DNA from: Cellulomonas fimi
Lineage (GTDB): Bacteria; Actinomycetota; Actinomycetes; Actinomycetales; Cellulomonadaceae
Length of the DNA: 64,000 bases
Assembly (NCBI RefSeq): GCF_012952065.1
Contig: NZ_JABCJJ010000008.1
Span: forward strand, 1-64,000
Reading direction: 5' to 3'
Each line of letters begins with the position of its first letter. Positions within the stretch are counted from its first letter, which is position 1. A program made the translations under genes and the position numbers. The notes beneath the pieces were generated by a model, which saw nothing but the letters and a program-made list of their open reading frames with translations, searched no databases and was not told where the DNA came from. Positions 55,160 through 63,908 of the stretch are shown here, one piece after another.

Positions 55160-57093
55160 CGGCCGAGGTGGCGTCCGCCGTCCTGGCCGCCCTGGTCCTC
55201 GTGCCGGCAGGCGCGGGGGCCGTGCTCCTGATCCTCGGGCGCCGGGCGGACCGGGGGGCGGGCCCGGTCGCCGTGACGGCGGCACTGACGGCCGCCGTGC
55301 TGGCCGGGACGGCGGCTGCGGCCCGTCCCGAGGCGTCGGCGCCCTTCCTCGGCATGCCAGGGGGTGAGCTGGCCCTCGCGGTCGACGGGCTGTCCGCCGT
55401 GCTCGTGGTGACCGTCTCCCTCGTGGCGGCCGCGGTCACCGTGTTCGCCGTCGCGGACCTGCCGGGCGACGCCGCCCGCGCCCGGTTCTTCGGGTACCTG
55501 CTGCTGTTCACCGCCGCGATGCTCGCCACCGTGACGGCGACCACGGTGCCGACCCTGCTGGTGGCCTGGGAGATCATGGGCGCCACCTCGTACGCGCTGA
55601 TCGGCTACCGCTGGGAGGTGCCCGGCAAGATGTCCGCCGGCACCACGGCGTTCCTCACCACCCGTGCCGGGGACCTGGGGTTGTACATCGCTGCCGGAGC
55701 AGCCCTGGCCGGCACCGGCACGCTGGCCTTGGACGACCTGGCCTCCGCCGAGGGCGCCTGGCGGCACGTGGCGGCCGCGGGGATCCTCGTGGCGGCCCTC
55801 GGCAAGTCCGCACAGCTCCCGTTCTCGGCGTGGCTCTCGGCGGCGATGGAGGGCCCCAGCCCGGTCAGCGCGCTCCTGCACTCCGCCACGATGGTCGCGG
55901 CCGGCGGGTACCTGCTGCTGCGGACGGAGCCGTTGCTCGAGGCTTCCGGGTGGGCCGGGTCCGCCGCTGCGTGGGTGGGGGCCTTGACGGCGTTGGTCCT
56001 CGGCGCGGTGGCGGCCGCGCAGCGGGACCTGAAGCAGCTCCTGGCGGCCAGCACCGGTGCGCAGATCGGGTTCGTGGTGCTGGCCGCGGGGGTGGGCGTC
56101 ACCGCCGCCGGCACGTCCCAGCTCGTGGCCCACGCCGCGGTCAAGGCGGGCCTGTTCGTCGTGGCCGGGGCGTGGCTGACCGCGCTGGGGACCAAGCAGC
56201 TCGCAGGTCTGCGCGGTGCTGCTCGCCGCTACCCGCTGGTCGGCGCGGCGGCGGCGCTCGCCGCGCTGGCCCTGGCGGGGGTTCCGCCGTTGTCGCTGTG
56301 GGCGTCCAAGGACGAGGTCCTCGCCGGCGTGGACGGCGGCGTCCTGCGGGTGGTCGCACTGGCCGCGGGGGCGCTCTCCGCCGTCTACGCCGGGAAGATC
56401 CTGGCCGTCGTGCTGGCCCCGGTCGACGCCGACACGCACCTCGACAGCGAGGAGCGGGGCACGCGGCGCGTCCCACGCCCCGTGACCGGGGTGGTGGTGG
56501 CGTTCGCCGCGGCCGCCGCGCTGCTCGGCGCGGTGGCCCTGCCGGGTGTGGCGGACCGTCTGAAGTCCGTGCTCGGGGCGGAGGGTGAGCCTTCGCCCGG
56601 TCCGGGTGAGCTGATGCTGTCCGGAGTGATCGCGGTGGCGGTGGTCGTGCTCGTCGTCCGCCGACCGACGCTGGTGGCCGCACTCGAGCGCACCGAGCTG
56701 CTGCGCTGGGCAGGGCTGCGCCAGGTGCTGACGCCGCGTCCGTGGCTGGCACTCGCCCGCGCCGCCGCCCGGGTCGACGACCGGGTGATCGACCGGGCGG
56801 TCCTGTCCGTTGCCGCCGCCGCCCGACGCGGCGCGGGCCGCGTCGGCCGCGCCGACGACCACGTCGTCGACCGGTCGGTCGTGTCCCTCGCCCGTGCGGT
56901 CGGACGCGGCGCGGGCCGCGTCGGCCGCGCGGACGTCGACGTCGTCGACGGCGCGGTCCGTGCCTTCGCCTCGGCGGTGCTCCGGGCCGGCGCGGCCATG
57001 CGGCGCCCCCAGACGGGGCTGTTGCACCAGTACTACGTCCAGGCCGTCGTGGGTCTCGGCGCGCTCTTCGTCCTGCTGATCGTGGTGAGGTAA
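55156..57093 (+). CDS. nuoL: NuoL-like antiporter subunit with triplicated C-terminal motif
   Basis: This 645-residue subunit keeps the antiporter residues of NuoL: the glutamate in AWEIMGATSYALIGYR, the lysine in LGKSAQLPFSAWLSAAMEG, then GPSPVSALLHSATMVAAGGY, and a later lysine in RRDLKQLLA-type QRDLKQLLAASTGAQIG. Near residues 535-610, where the long lateral helix runs, a unit like DDRVIDRAVLSVAAAARRGA is present three times in related form. The last helix is LHQYYVQAVVGLGALFVLLI. The stop precedes nuoM by two bases. Confidence 0.93.
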   Translation: MTAEVASAVLAALVLVPAGAGAVLLILGRRADRGAGPVAVTAALTAAVLAGTAAAARPEASAPFLGMPGGELALAVDGLSAVLVVTVSLVAAAVTVFAVADLPGDAARARFFGYLLLFTAAMLATVTATTVPTLLVAWEIMGATSYALIGYRWEVPGKMSAGTTAFLTTRAGDLGLYIAAGAALAGTGTLALDDLASAEGAWRHVAAAGILVAALGKSAQLPFSAWLSAAMEGPSPVSALLHSATMVAAGGYLLLRTEPLLEASGWAGSAAAWVGALTALVLGAVAAAQRDLKQLLAASTGAQIGFVVLAAGVGVTAAGTSQLVAHAAVKAGLFVVAGAWLTALGTKQLAGLRGAARRYPLVGAAAALAALALAGVPPLSLWASKDEVLAGVDGGVLRVVALAAGALSAVYAGKILAVVLAPVDADTHLDSEERGTRRVPRPVTGVVVAFAAAAALLGAVALPGVADRLKSVLGAEGEPSPGPGELMLSGVIAVAVVVLVVRRPTLVAALERTELLRWAGLRQVLTPRPWLALARAAARVDDRVIDRAVLSVAAAARRGAGRVGRADDHVVDRSVVSLARAVGRGAGRVGRADVDVVDGAVRAFASAVLRAGAAMRRPQTGLLHQYYVQAVVGLGALFVLLIVVR

Positions 57094-57095
57094 TC

Positions 57096-58853
57096 GTGCT
57101 GCTGACCGTCGTCATCCTGCTCCCCGTGCTGGTGGCGGGGGTGCTCCTCGCCGTGCCGCGCCTGCCCGGCCGTGTCGCCTCCTGGACCTGGGTGGGGACG
57201 TCAGCCGTCGACCTGGCACTGATCGGGTGGATGTGGTGGGGCTACAGCCGTGGCTCCGGGACCGGCGCCGCGTCCGGGAACGGGTTGGTGCTCGCGTACG
57301 ACGCGAAGGTGCGCTGGATCCCCACGGTGGACGCGTCCTACTACGTCGGGGTCGACGGGCTGTCGCTGCCGCTGATCGCACTGACCGGGGTGCTCTTCCT
57401 CGCCGCCGCGATCTACTCGCTGCGTGAACCCCACCGTCCGCGCAGGTATGCGGCCCTGTTCCTGTTCCTGCAGACCGCCAGCCTGGGGACCTTCGCCGCG
57501 TTGGACCTCATCCTGTTCTTCGTCTTCTTCGACCTGAGCATCGTCGGGATGTTCTTCATCATCGCGGGCTGGGGGCACGGGAACCGTCGGCGCAGCGCGC
57601 TGAAGTTCTTCCTCTACACGTTCCTCGGCTCCTTGGCGCTCCTGGTCGGCATCATCGGTCTGTTCGTCGGCGGCGAGCAGCGCACGTTCGACATGGTGGC
57701 GCTGGCCGCCGACCCGCCGCTGACCGACTCGCCCGTGATGGGCGCGCTGGTGCTGCTCGCCATCGGGCTCGGGTTCGCGGTCAAGACACCGCTGTTCCCG
57801 TTCCACACCTGGTTGCCCGACGCGCACACCGACGCCCCGGCCGCCGGGTCGGCCATCCTGGCGGGTGTCCTGCTCAAGCTCGGCACGTACGGGTTCGCCC
57901 GCATCGCGATGCCGATCCTGCCCGATGCGTGGCAGCGCTGGGCGATGGTGGTGGTGGTGGTCGGTGTGATCAGCGTGGTGTGGGGGGCCCTGGTGGCGCT
58001 GGCGCAGACCGACGTCAAGCGGATGGTCGCCTACACCTCGGTCAACCACATGGGCCTGGTGATGCTCGGGCTCGGCGTGGCCGGGATGACGGCGCAGGCC
58101 GACGAGCAGGCCCGCACCATCGCGACCGTCGGCGCGGTCGTGCAGATGGTCAGCCACGGCCTGCTCACCGGCGCCCTGTTCCTCCTGACCGGAGTGCTGT
58201 GGGCCCGGGGCGGTACCTACGACTTCCACCGGTGGGGCGGGCTGGCCCGGCCCGCTCCCGTCTTCGCGGCCGCGTTCGGGGTGGCGGCGTTCGGCTCGCT
58301 CGGGCTGCCCAGCCTGTCGGCGTTCATCGCCGAGTTCCAGATCTTCACGGGTGCCCTCCAGGCGGCCCCGGTCGCCACGGTCATCGCCGTCGCCGGCATC
58401 GTCATCACCGCCGCGCTCTTCCTCGTCGCGATGCAGCGCCTGCTGGGGGGCGACACCGTCGTGCCCGACGCGGACCCGCGCCTGCCAGGCGCCGACGTCG
58501 GCGCTCCGACGCCGGCGGCCGCCCATGACCGCGGCCCCGCCCATGACCACGGCCCCGCCCACGCGCACGGCCCCGCCGCCGCGCACGGGCATGACCACGG
58601 GCATGCGGTCGACGTCGACGAGGACCGCGTCCGCAGCGCGGCCGTCGTCACGCAGTCCGGTGACGCCGCCGCGCCCGCACCGGCACCGGGTCCGGACCGG
58701 GCGCCGTCGTCCGTCGGCGACCTGGACCGTCGAGAGGTCCTGGCCATCGTGCCGCTGCTGGTGCTGTCGGTGCTCATCGGCCTGTTCCCACGCCCCCTGC
58801 TCGACGTCGTCGAACAGGGGGCAGTGACCGTCGTGGAGCTGGTGTCCCGGTGA
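57096..58853 (+). CDS. nuoM: NuoM-like antiporter subunit with His-rich loop
   Basis: This 585-residue subunit keeps most NuoM features: AVKTPLFPFHTWLPDAHTDA with the central lysine, GSAILAGVLLKLGTYGFAR and DVKRMVAYTSVNHMG. The conserved glutamate of helix 5 is an aspartate (FFDLSIVGMFFII). Residues 470-510, between the last helices, hold a His-rich insert (AHDRGPAHDHGPAHAHGP, then HGHDHGHAVDVDEDR), which ordinary NuoM lacks. The start is GTG 57096. Together with the HDMGGH protein this gives two metal-binding segments in one operon. Confidence 0.93.
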   Translation: MLLTVVILLPVLVAGVLLAVPRLPGRVASWTWVGTSAVDLALIGWMWWGYSRGSGTGAASGNGLVLAYDAKVRWIPTVDASYYVGVDGLSLPLIALTGVLFLAAAIYSLREPHRPRRYAALFLFLQTASLGTFAALDLILFFVFFDLSIVGMFFIIAGWGHGNRRRSALKFFLYTFLGSLALLVGIIGLFVGGEQRTFDMVALAADPPLTDSPVMGALVLLAIGLGFAVKTPLFPFHTWLPDAHTDAPAAGSAILAGVLLKLGTYGFARIAMPILPDAWQRWAMVVVVVGVISVVWGALVALAQTDVKRMVAYTSVNHMGLVMLGLGVAGMTAQADEQARTIATVGAVVQMVSHGLLTGALFLLTGVLWARGGTYDFHRWGGLARPAPVFAAAFGVAAFGSLGLPSLSAFIAEFQIFTGALQAAPVATVIAVAGIVITAALFLVAMQRLLGGDTVVPDADPRLPGADVGAPTPAAAHDRGPAHDHGPAHAHGPAAAHGHDHGHAVDVDEDRVRSAAVVTQSGDAAAPAPAPGPDRAPSSVGDLDRREVLAIVPLLVLSVLIGLFPRPLLDVVEQGAVTVVELVSR

Positions 58854-60292
58854 GCGGTATGGAGGGGATGACGGGGGATCCCCTGGACCTGCTTCCAGAG
58901 CTGCTCCTCCTGCTCGGGGCGGTAGGCGGGCTGCTGCTGGGCCTGTGGACGCCTCAGCGCCGGCAGGCGCGGGTCCGGGGGCTGGTCGTGCTGGCTGCCC
59001 TGGCGAGTGCCGCCGTGGCGGCAGTCGACCTCGTCGGTCCGGACACGAGCGTCTACGGCGGCACCTGGGTCCTGGACACCACCACCGGCGTCGTCCGGAT
59101 CACCGTTGCACTCGCCACGGCGGCGGCCGTGCTGCTCAGCGCCACGTCGCTGTCCGGCCACCCCCGCGAGACCGAGGCGTACGTGCTGATGGCGCTCGGG
59201 GCGCTCGGTTCCGTCGCGCTGGCGGCCAGCGGGGACCTGCTCATGCTGGTAGCCGCGTACCTGCTCGCCAGCGTGCCGCTGTACGCCCTGGCCGGGTTCG
59301 CCAAGGACGTCCGGGGCGTCGAGGCGACCTTGAAGTACTACCTGATGGGCGCCCTCGTCGGGGCGCTGATGCTCGTCGGCATCGCCGCTCTCGTGCTCGC
59401 CGCCGGCGCGAGCGGCTACCCGGAGCTGACCGCGGCGCTGCCCCGGGCACCGATGCCGCTCGTCGCCGTGGGCGTGATCGGGGTCCTGGCCGGGGTGGGG
59501 TTCAAGGCGGGGGCGGTCCCGGTGCACTTCTGGGTCCCCGACGCCATCGCCGGGACCACGCCATCCGTGGCGGCCTTCATCAGCACCGTCCCCAAGCTGG
59601 GCGCCGTCGCGGCCGCGTCCCGGCTGCTGGCAGAGCCCTTCTCAGGCATCCCCCTGGACGTCCCCCTCGTCGTGGCGATCATCGCGGCGGCGAGCATGAC
59701 GCTCGGGAATCTCGCCGCCTTCCGGCAGACCGAGGTCCTCCGGCTGCTGGCCTACTCCACCATCAGCCAGGTCGGCTACCTCTACATGATCGTGGCCGTG
59801 GCCGCGCGCAGCGACCTCGCCGGCCCGGCCCTGGCGATCTACCTCGCGGGGTACGCGGTCACGAACCTGGGTGCCTTCTCCGCCGCCGCAGCCCTTCCCC
59901 ACGCCACCACGCTCACCGACTGGGCCGCCGCCGCCCGAGGACGTCCCTGGCTCGTGCTGAGCCTGGTCGTCGTGCTGCTCGGGCTCGTCGGCACGCCTCC
60001 CACCGCCGTCTTCCTCGGCAAGGTCGCGGTCTTCAGCGCCACCGCCGACGGCGGCCTGGGCTGGCTCGTGGTGCTCGCCGCCATCAACACCGTCGCGAGC
60101 CTCTTCTACTACCTGCGGTGGATCGCTCCCGCCGCCCGCGGTGAACCCACCACGGCGGCCGGTCAGCCGGCGACGGCCACCCGGCCCGCCGCCGTCGCCC
60201 ACGCCCCGGCCGTCACGCTGCACGCCGCGGCGGCCGGTTCGCTGCTGCTGGGAGTGGGCGCCGGCGTCTGGCTCGCCGTGGTGACCTCCTGA
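58850..60292 (+). CDS. nuoN: NuoN-like antiporter subunit
   Basis: This 480-residue protein has about 14 helices and the NuoN blocks FAKDVRGVEATLKYYLMGAL, GFKAGAVPVHFWVPDAIAGT, AFISTVPKLGAVAAASRLL and LLAYSTISQVGYLYMI. The central lysines of the antiporter fold are kept. GTG 58850 overlaps the nuoM stop (GTGA). It is the last gene of the operon. No nuoE, F, G, I or an ordinary nuoB, C, D occurs anywhere in the window. Confidence 0.93.
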   Translation: MSGMEGMTGDPLDLLPELLLLLGAVGGLLLGLWTPQRRQARVRGLVVLAALASAAVAAVDLVGPDTSVYGGTWVLDTTTGVVRITVALATAAAVLLSATSLSGHPRETEAYVLMALGALGSVALAASGDLLMLVAAYLLASVPLYALAGFAKDVRGVEATLKYYLMGALVGALMLVGIAALVLAAGASGYPELTAALPRAPMPLVAVGVIGVLAGVGFKAGAVPVHFWVPDAIAGTTPSVAAFISTVPKLGAVAAASRLLAEPFSGIPLDVPLVVAIIAAASMTLGNLAAFRQTEVLRLLAYSTISQVGYLYMIVAVAARSDLAGPALAIYLAGYAVTNLGAFSAAAALPHATTLTDWAAAARGRPWLVLSLVVVLLGLVGTPPTAVFLGKVAVFSATADGGLGWLVVLAAINTVASLFYYLRWIAPAARGEPTTAAGQPATATRPAAVAHAPAVTLHAAAAGSLLLGVGAGVWLAVVTS

Positions 60293-60316
60293 CCGACGGA
60301 CGTGGCATCGAACGAG

Positions 60317-60370
60317 CGCCGCTCAGCACTCGTCCGCCCCGCAGCCGACCGGCGCGGACGGAGAGCGGCG
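60317..60370. terminator. Nested hairpin between convergent nuoN and csoR
   Basis: cgccgctc (60317-60324) pairs with gagcggcg (60363-60370), and inside it cgtccgc (60331-60337) pairs with gcggacg (60354-60360). The structure starts 25 bases after the nuoN stop and ends 5 bases before the csoR stop. It probably separates the two converging operons. There is no T tract. Confidence 0.55.
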
Positions 60371-60374
60371 GGTA

Positions 60375-60713
60375 CTACGAGCGGACGAGCCGGGAGATGG
60401 CGTCGGAGGCTTCCTTGATCTTGGCGTCCGCGGTGCCGCCCCCGGCCTTGGCCGCGTCGACGACGCAGTGCTTGAGGTGGTCGTCGAGCAGGCCGAGAGC
60501 GACGCCCTGCAGCGCGCTCGTCATGGCGCTGATCTGGGTGAGGATGTCGATGCAGTACTGCTCCTCGTCGACCATCCGGTGGATGCCTCGGGCCTGGCCC
60601 TCGATCCGCTTGAGCCGGGCGAGGTAGCGCGCCTTGTCGGAGATGTAGCCGTGCGCGCCGAGGTGGTCCGCAGCGCCTGTCTCGTCGGCGTCGGACTCGA
60701 GCGTGCTGGTCAT
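60375..60713 (-). CDS. csoR: Copper-sensing repressor CsoR
   Basis: This 112-residue protein is a CsoR/RcnR-family helical repressor. The copper ligands are visible: Cys in EEQYCIDILTQ (near 54) and the His-x-x-Cys of DDHLKHCVVDA (near 79-83), the CsoR Cys-His-Cys set. RYLARLKRIEGQARGIHRM is the DNA-binding helix. AGGGAG precedes ATG 60713. It is the last gene of copZ-copA-YHS-csoR and would repress that operon until Cu(I) binds. Confidence 0.95.
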   Translation of the reverse strand: MTSTLESDADETGAADHLGAHGYISDKARYLARLKRIEGQARGIHRMVDEEQYCIDILTQISAMTSALQGVALGLLDDHLKHCVVDAAKAGGGTADAKIKEASDAISRLVRS

Positions 60714-60860
60714 GGTCGTGCTCCCTGCAGGGCTATGAGGATGGCTCATGGATGTGCGGACGTGCTGTACAGGTGCCGCGCGTTGCGCGCCGCCGCGATG
60801 GTGGGTGCTGGACGTCATCCTCGCACTCGGCGCCACCGGCTCTGCCGACCTCCTGGGTCC

Positions 60861-61145
60861 TCAGGCTGTGACGGCGTACTTGGCCGGGTCGGCGTCGAAG
60901 CGCGGGCCGCAGCCGGCGCAGCAGAGCCAGTACCGCTGACCCTCGTGGTCGCGGACGAGGCCCGCGGCCTCCGCGTCGGCCTTGTTCACCGTGCTGCCGG
61001 GCATCACGGGGCACTGGGCGACGTCGTCCCCGGTGGTGGTTGTGGTGGCGGTTGCGGTGGTCGTTGCGGTGGTCGCGAGGAGGTCCGTGCGACCAGCGGG
61101 TGCGGGGGCGTGGCAGCAGCTGGAGGTGGCGGGGTCGTGGGCCAT
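60861..61145 (-). CDS. Small YHS-domain protein
   Basis: This 94-residue protein has a Cys/His-bearing start (ATSSCCHAPAPAG), a Thr/Ala-rich low-complexity linker from a short repeat, and a YHS-type domain: CPVMPGSTVNKADAEAAGLV then QRYWLCCAGCGPRFDADPAK. YHS domains with such cysteines bind metals and are often found in or next to copper ATPases. It lies between copA and csoR on the same strand, so a copper-chaperone or buffering role is likely. Confidence 0.82.
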   Translation of the reverse strand: MAHDPATSSCCHAPAPAGRTDLLATTATTTATATTTTTGDDVAQCPVMPGSTVNKADAEAAGLVRDHEGQRYWLCCAGCGPRFDADPAKYAVTA

Positions 61146-61177
61146 GGGGTCCGTCTCTTTCTCGGTGTTCGGGTGGG

Positions 61178-63502
61178 TCAGACGCCGGCGGGCTGCGCGG
61201 CGCGGGCCTGGGGTGCAGGTGACGACGGTGCGGGGTCGTGCGCCTGGCTCGTGAAGGAGCGCAGGCGCAGGCTGTTGCCGACGACGAAGACGCTGGAGAA
61301 CGCCATCGCGGCGCCGGCGAGCATGGGGTTGAGCAGGCCGAGCGCGGCCAGCGGGATCGCGGCGGTGTTGTAGGCGAAGGCCCAGAACAGGTTGGTCTTG
61401 ATGGTGCCGAGGGTCTTGCGGGACAGGCGGATCGCGTCGGCTGCGCTGCGCAGGTCGCCGCGGACCAGGGTGAGGTCCGCGGCCTCGATCGCGACGTCGG
61501 TGCCGGTGCCCATCGCCAGCCCGAGGTCGGCCTGGGCCAGGGCAGCGGCGTCGTTGACGCCGTCGCCGACCATCGCGACGACCTTGCCCTCGGCCTGCAG
61601 CCGGACGACCACGTCGACCTTGTCCTTGGGCATGACCTCGGCGATGACCTGGTCGATGCCGACCTCGGCGGCGATCTGCTCGGCGACGGTCCGGTTGTCG
61701 CCGGTGAGCAGGACCGGGGTCAGCCCGAGTGCCTTGAGCTGGCGGATCGCCTGGGCGCTGGTCGGCTTGACGGCGTCGGCGACCACCAGCACGCCCCGGG
61801 CCTGACCGTCCCAGCCGACCGCGACGGCGGTCCTGCCGAGTGCCTCGGCGTCGGCCTTGGCCTGTGCCAGGTCGGGGGTGAGGTGCTGTGACCAGTCGGC
61901 GAGCAGCGACTCCCGACCGACGAGGACGGCGTGGCCCTCGACGACGCCCTGGACGCCCCTGCCCTCGACGTTGGCGAAGTCCTCCGGGGTCGGGAGCGTG
62001 CCGACCTCTTGGGTCGCGCCCTTGGCGATGGCCTGGGCGATGGGGTGCTCGGAGGCGTCCTCCAGCGCGCCGGCCAGGCGCAGCAGCTCGGTGCGGTCGA
62101 CGCCCGCGGCAGTGACGACGTCGGTCAGGGTCATCTTGCCGGTGGTCACGGTGCCGGTCTTGTCCAGCACCACGGTGTCGACCTTGCGGGTGGACTCCAG
62201 GACCTCCGGGCCCTTGATGAGGATGCCCATCTGAGCCCCGCGCCCGGTGCCGACCAGCAGCGCGGTGGGAGTGGCCAGACCGAGGGCGCACGGGCAGGCG
62301 ATGATCAGCACCGCCACGGCGGCGGTGAAGGCCGCGCTGAGCGGGTACCCGGCGACGTTCCACGCGCCGAAGGTCACCACGGCGATCGCGATCGCGATGG
62401 GCACGAAGACGGCGGAGACCCTGTCGGCCAGGCGCTGGATCTCGGCCTTGCCGGACTGGGCGTCCTCGACCAGCTTGGCCATCTGCGCGAGCTGGGTGTC
62501 CGCGCCGACGCGGGTGGCCCGCACCAGCAGCCGTCCACCGGCGTTGACGGTGGCGCCGGCGACGGCGTCGCCCTCGGTGACCTCGACCGGCACCGACTCC
62601 CCGGTGAGCATCGACGCGTCGACCGCGGAGGCGCCGGAGACGATGACCCCGTCGGTGGCGATCTTCTCCCCCGGGCGCACCACGAACTCATCGCCCACGA
62701 CCAGCTCGGAGGTCGGGATGCGCGTCTCGACCCCGCCGCGCAGCACGGCGACGTCCTTCGAGCCCAGCTTCAGCAGGGCGCGCAACGCGGCCCCGGCCTG
62801 CCGCTTGGACCGCTTCTCGAAGTAGCGTCCCGCGACGACGAACATCGTCACCCCGGCAGCGACCTCGAGGTAGATGTTCGCAGCGCCGTCGCTCGGCTCG
62901 ACGGCCAGCTCGAAGGGGTGCGTCATCCCCGGCATGCCGGCGGTGCCGAAGAACAGGGCGTACAGCGACCACAGGAACGCGGCGGTCGTGCCCACCGAGA
63001 TGAGGGTGTCCATCGTCGCCGCGCCGTGGCGCAGGTTCGTCCACGCCGCCTTGTGGAACGGCCACCCCGCCCAGACGACGACCGGCGCGGCGAGCGCCAG
63101 CGACGCCCACTGCCAGTAGGTGAACTGCAGCGCCGGGATCATCGCCATCGCGATGACCGGGACCGACAGCACCACCGAGCCGGCCAGGCGCTGGCGCCAC
63201 GAGGTCAGCTCCGCGTCCGGCTCCTCGCCCCCGTCGGTGTCGCCGCCGGCGGCCTCCTCCACCCGGGGAAGGGCCGCGGTGTACCCGGTCTTCTCGACCT
63301 CGGCGATCAGTGTCGTCGCGTCGATCCCGTCCGGGACGCTGACCCTGGCCTTCTCGGTGGCGTAGTTCACCGTGGCCGTGACGCCGTCGAGCTTGTTCAG
63401 CTTCTTCTCGATCCGCATCGCGCACGAGGCGCAGGTCATCCCGCCGATCTCGAGCTCGATGGCCGTGCCCAGCGACTGCGGCTGGGCCGAGGATGCAGAC
63501 AT
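61178..63502 (-). CDS. copA: Copper-exporting P1B-type ATPase
   Basis: This 774-residue pump has an N-terminal heavy-metal domain with [15 protein letters not shown], the A-domain TGESVPVEV, the transport motif [14 protein letters not shown] (near 402), the phosphorylation site [11 protein letters not shown] (near 446), SEHPIAQAI and the hinge [17 protein letters not shown] (near 642). It is complete and typical of Cu(I) efflux. ATG 63502 follows GAAAGAGGAA. It is between copZ and the YHS gene. The degenerate paralog at 37629-39152 shares its C-terminal sequence [14 protein letters not shown]. Confidence 0.96.
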   Translation of the reverse strand: MSASSAQPQSLGTAIELEIGGMTCASCAMRIEKKLNKLDGVTATVNYATEKARVSVPDGIDATTLIAEVEKTGYTAALPRVEEAAGGDTDGGEEPDAELTSWRQRLAGSVVLSVPVIAMAMIPALQFTYWQWASLALAAPVVVWAGWPFHKAAWTNLRHGAATMDTLISVGTTAAFLWSLYALFFGTAGMPGMTHPFELAVEPSDGAANIYLEVAAGVTMFVVAGRYFEKRSKRQAGAALRALLKLGSKDVAVLRGGVETRIPTSELVVGDEFVVRPGEKIATDGVIVSGASAVDASMLTGESVPVEVTEGDAVAGATVNAGGRLLVRATRVGADTQLAQMAKLVEDAQSGKAEIQRLADRVSAVFVPIAIAIAVVTFGAWNVAGYPLSAAFTAAVAVLIIACPCALGLATPTALLVGTGRGAQMGILIKGPEVLESTRKVDTVVLDKTGTVTTGKMTLTDVVTAAGVDRTELLRLAGALEDASEHPIAQAIAKGATQEVGTLPTPEDFANVEGRGVQGVVEGHAVLVGRESLLADWSQHLTPDLAQAKADAEALGRTAVAVGWDGQARGVLVVADAVKPTSAQAIRQLKALGLTPVLLTGDNRTVAEQIAAEVGIDQVIAEVMPKDKVDVVVRLQAEGKVVAMVGDGVNDAAALAQADLGLAMGTGTDVAIEAADLTLVRGDLRSAADAIRLSRKTLGTIKTNLFWAFAYNTAAIPLAALGLLNPMLAGAAMAFSSVFVVGNSLRLRSFTSQAHDPAPSSPAPQARAAQPAGV

Positions 63503-63618
63503 TCGTTCCTCTTTCTCGGGTTCACCGGTGTCGCGGTGTCGCGGTGTCGCGGTGGTCCGGCCCTCGGGCCGGGGTCAGTGGCGTCCCATGAGCGCGGGGA
63601 TCCGGCGCTCCATGCTCG

Positions 63619-63834
63619 TCAGACGCGCACCGCCGAGTACCCCGCCTCGTCGACCGCGGACAGCACGGCGGCGTCGTCGATCGGCTGGTCGCTCATGACG
63701 ACGAGCCTGCCGGTCTGGGCGCTGACGTCGATCTGGTCGACGCCGGCGATCTGGCCGACCTCCTCACGGACGGACGTCTCGCAGTGCCCGCACGTCATGC
63801 CGGTCACGCGGTACTCGAGCTGGATCTGGTCCAT
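63619..63834 (-). CDS. copZ: Copper chaperone CopZ
   Basis: This 71-residue protein is a single heavy-metal domain with the Cu(I) site GMTCGHCETSVREEV and the usual ferredoxin-like length. It would hand copper to CopA. GGGAGAAG precedes ATG 63834. It is the first gene of the copper operon, directly after the CsoR-type operator. The 116-base gap before copA has an 8-bp ggtgtcgc repeat and a GC-rich 7-bp hairpin at 63557-63572, which might give unequal expression of copZ and copA. Confidence 0.95.
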   Translation of the reverse strand: MDQIQLEYRVTGMTCGHCETSVREEVGQIAGVDQIDVSAQTGRLVVMSDQPIDDAAVLSAVDEAGYSAVRV

Positions 63835-63879
63835 CGGTCTTCTCCCTCGTCAGACAGGTCGAACGCAGTAAGGCCCGGT

Positions 63880-63908
63880 ACGCTATACCCCCTCTGGGTA
63901 TGTGTCAA
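63880..63908 (-). promoter_or_regulatory. copZ promoter with CsoR operator in its spacer
   Basis: On the minus strand TTGACA (63908-63903) and TAGCGT (63885-63880) are 17 bases apart and read toward copZ. The spacer and the -10 region contain the palindrome TATACCCCCTCTGGGTATG (63884-63902), which fits known actinobacterial CsoR sites of the type ATACCCC-GGGTAT. Bound CsoR would block RNA polymerase. The arrangement is read directly; binding is inferred. Confidence 0.85.
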
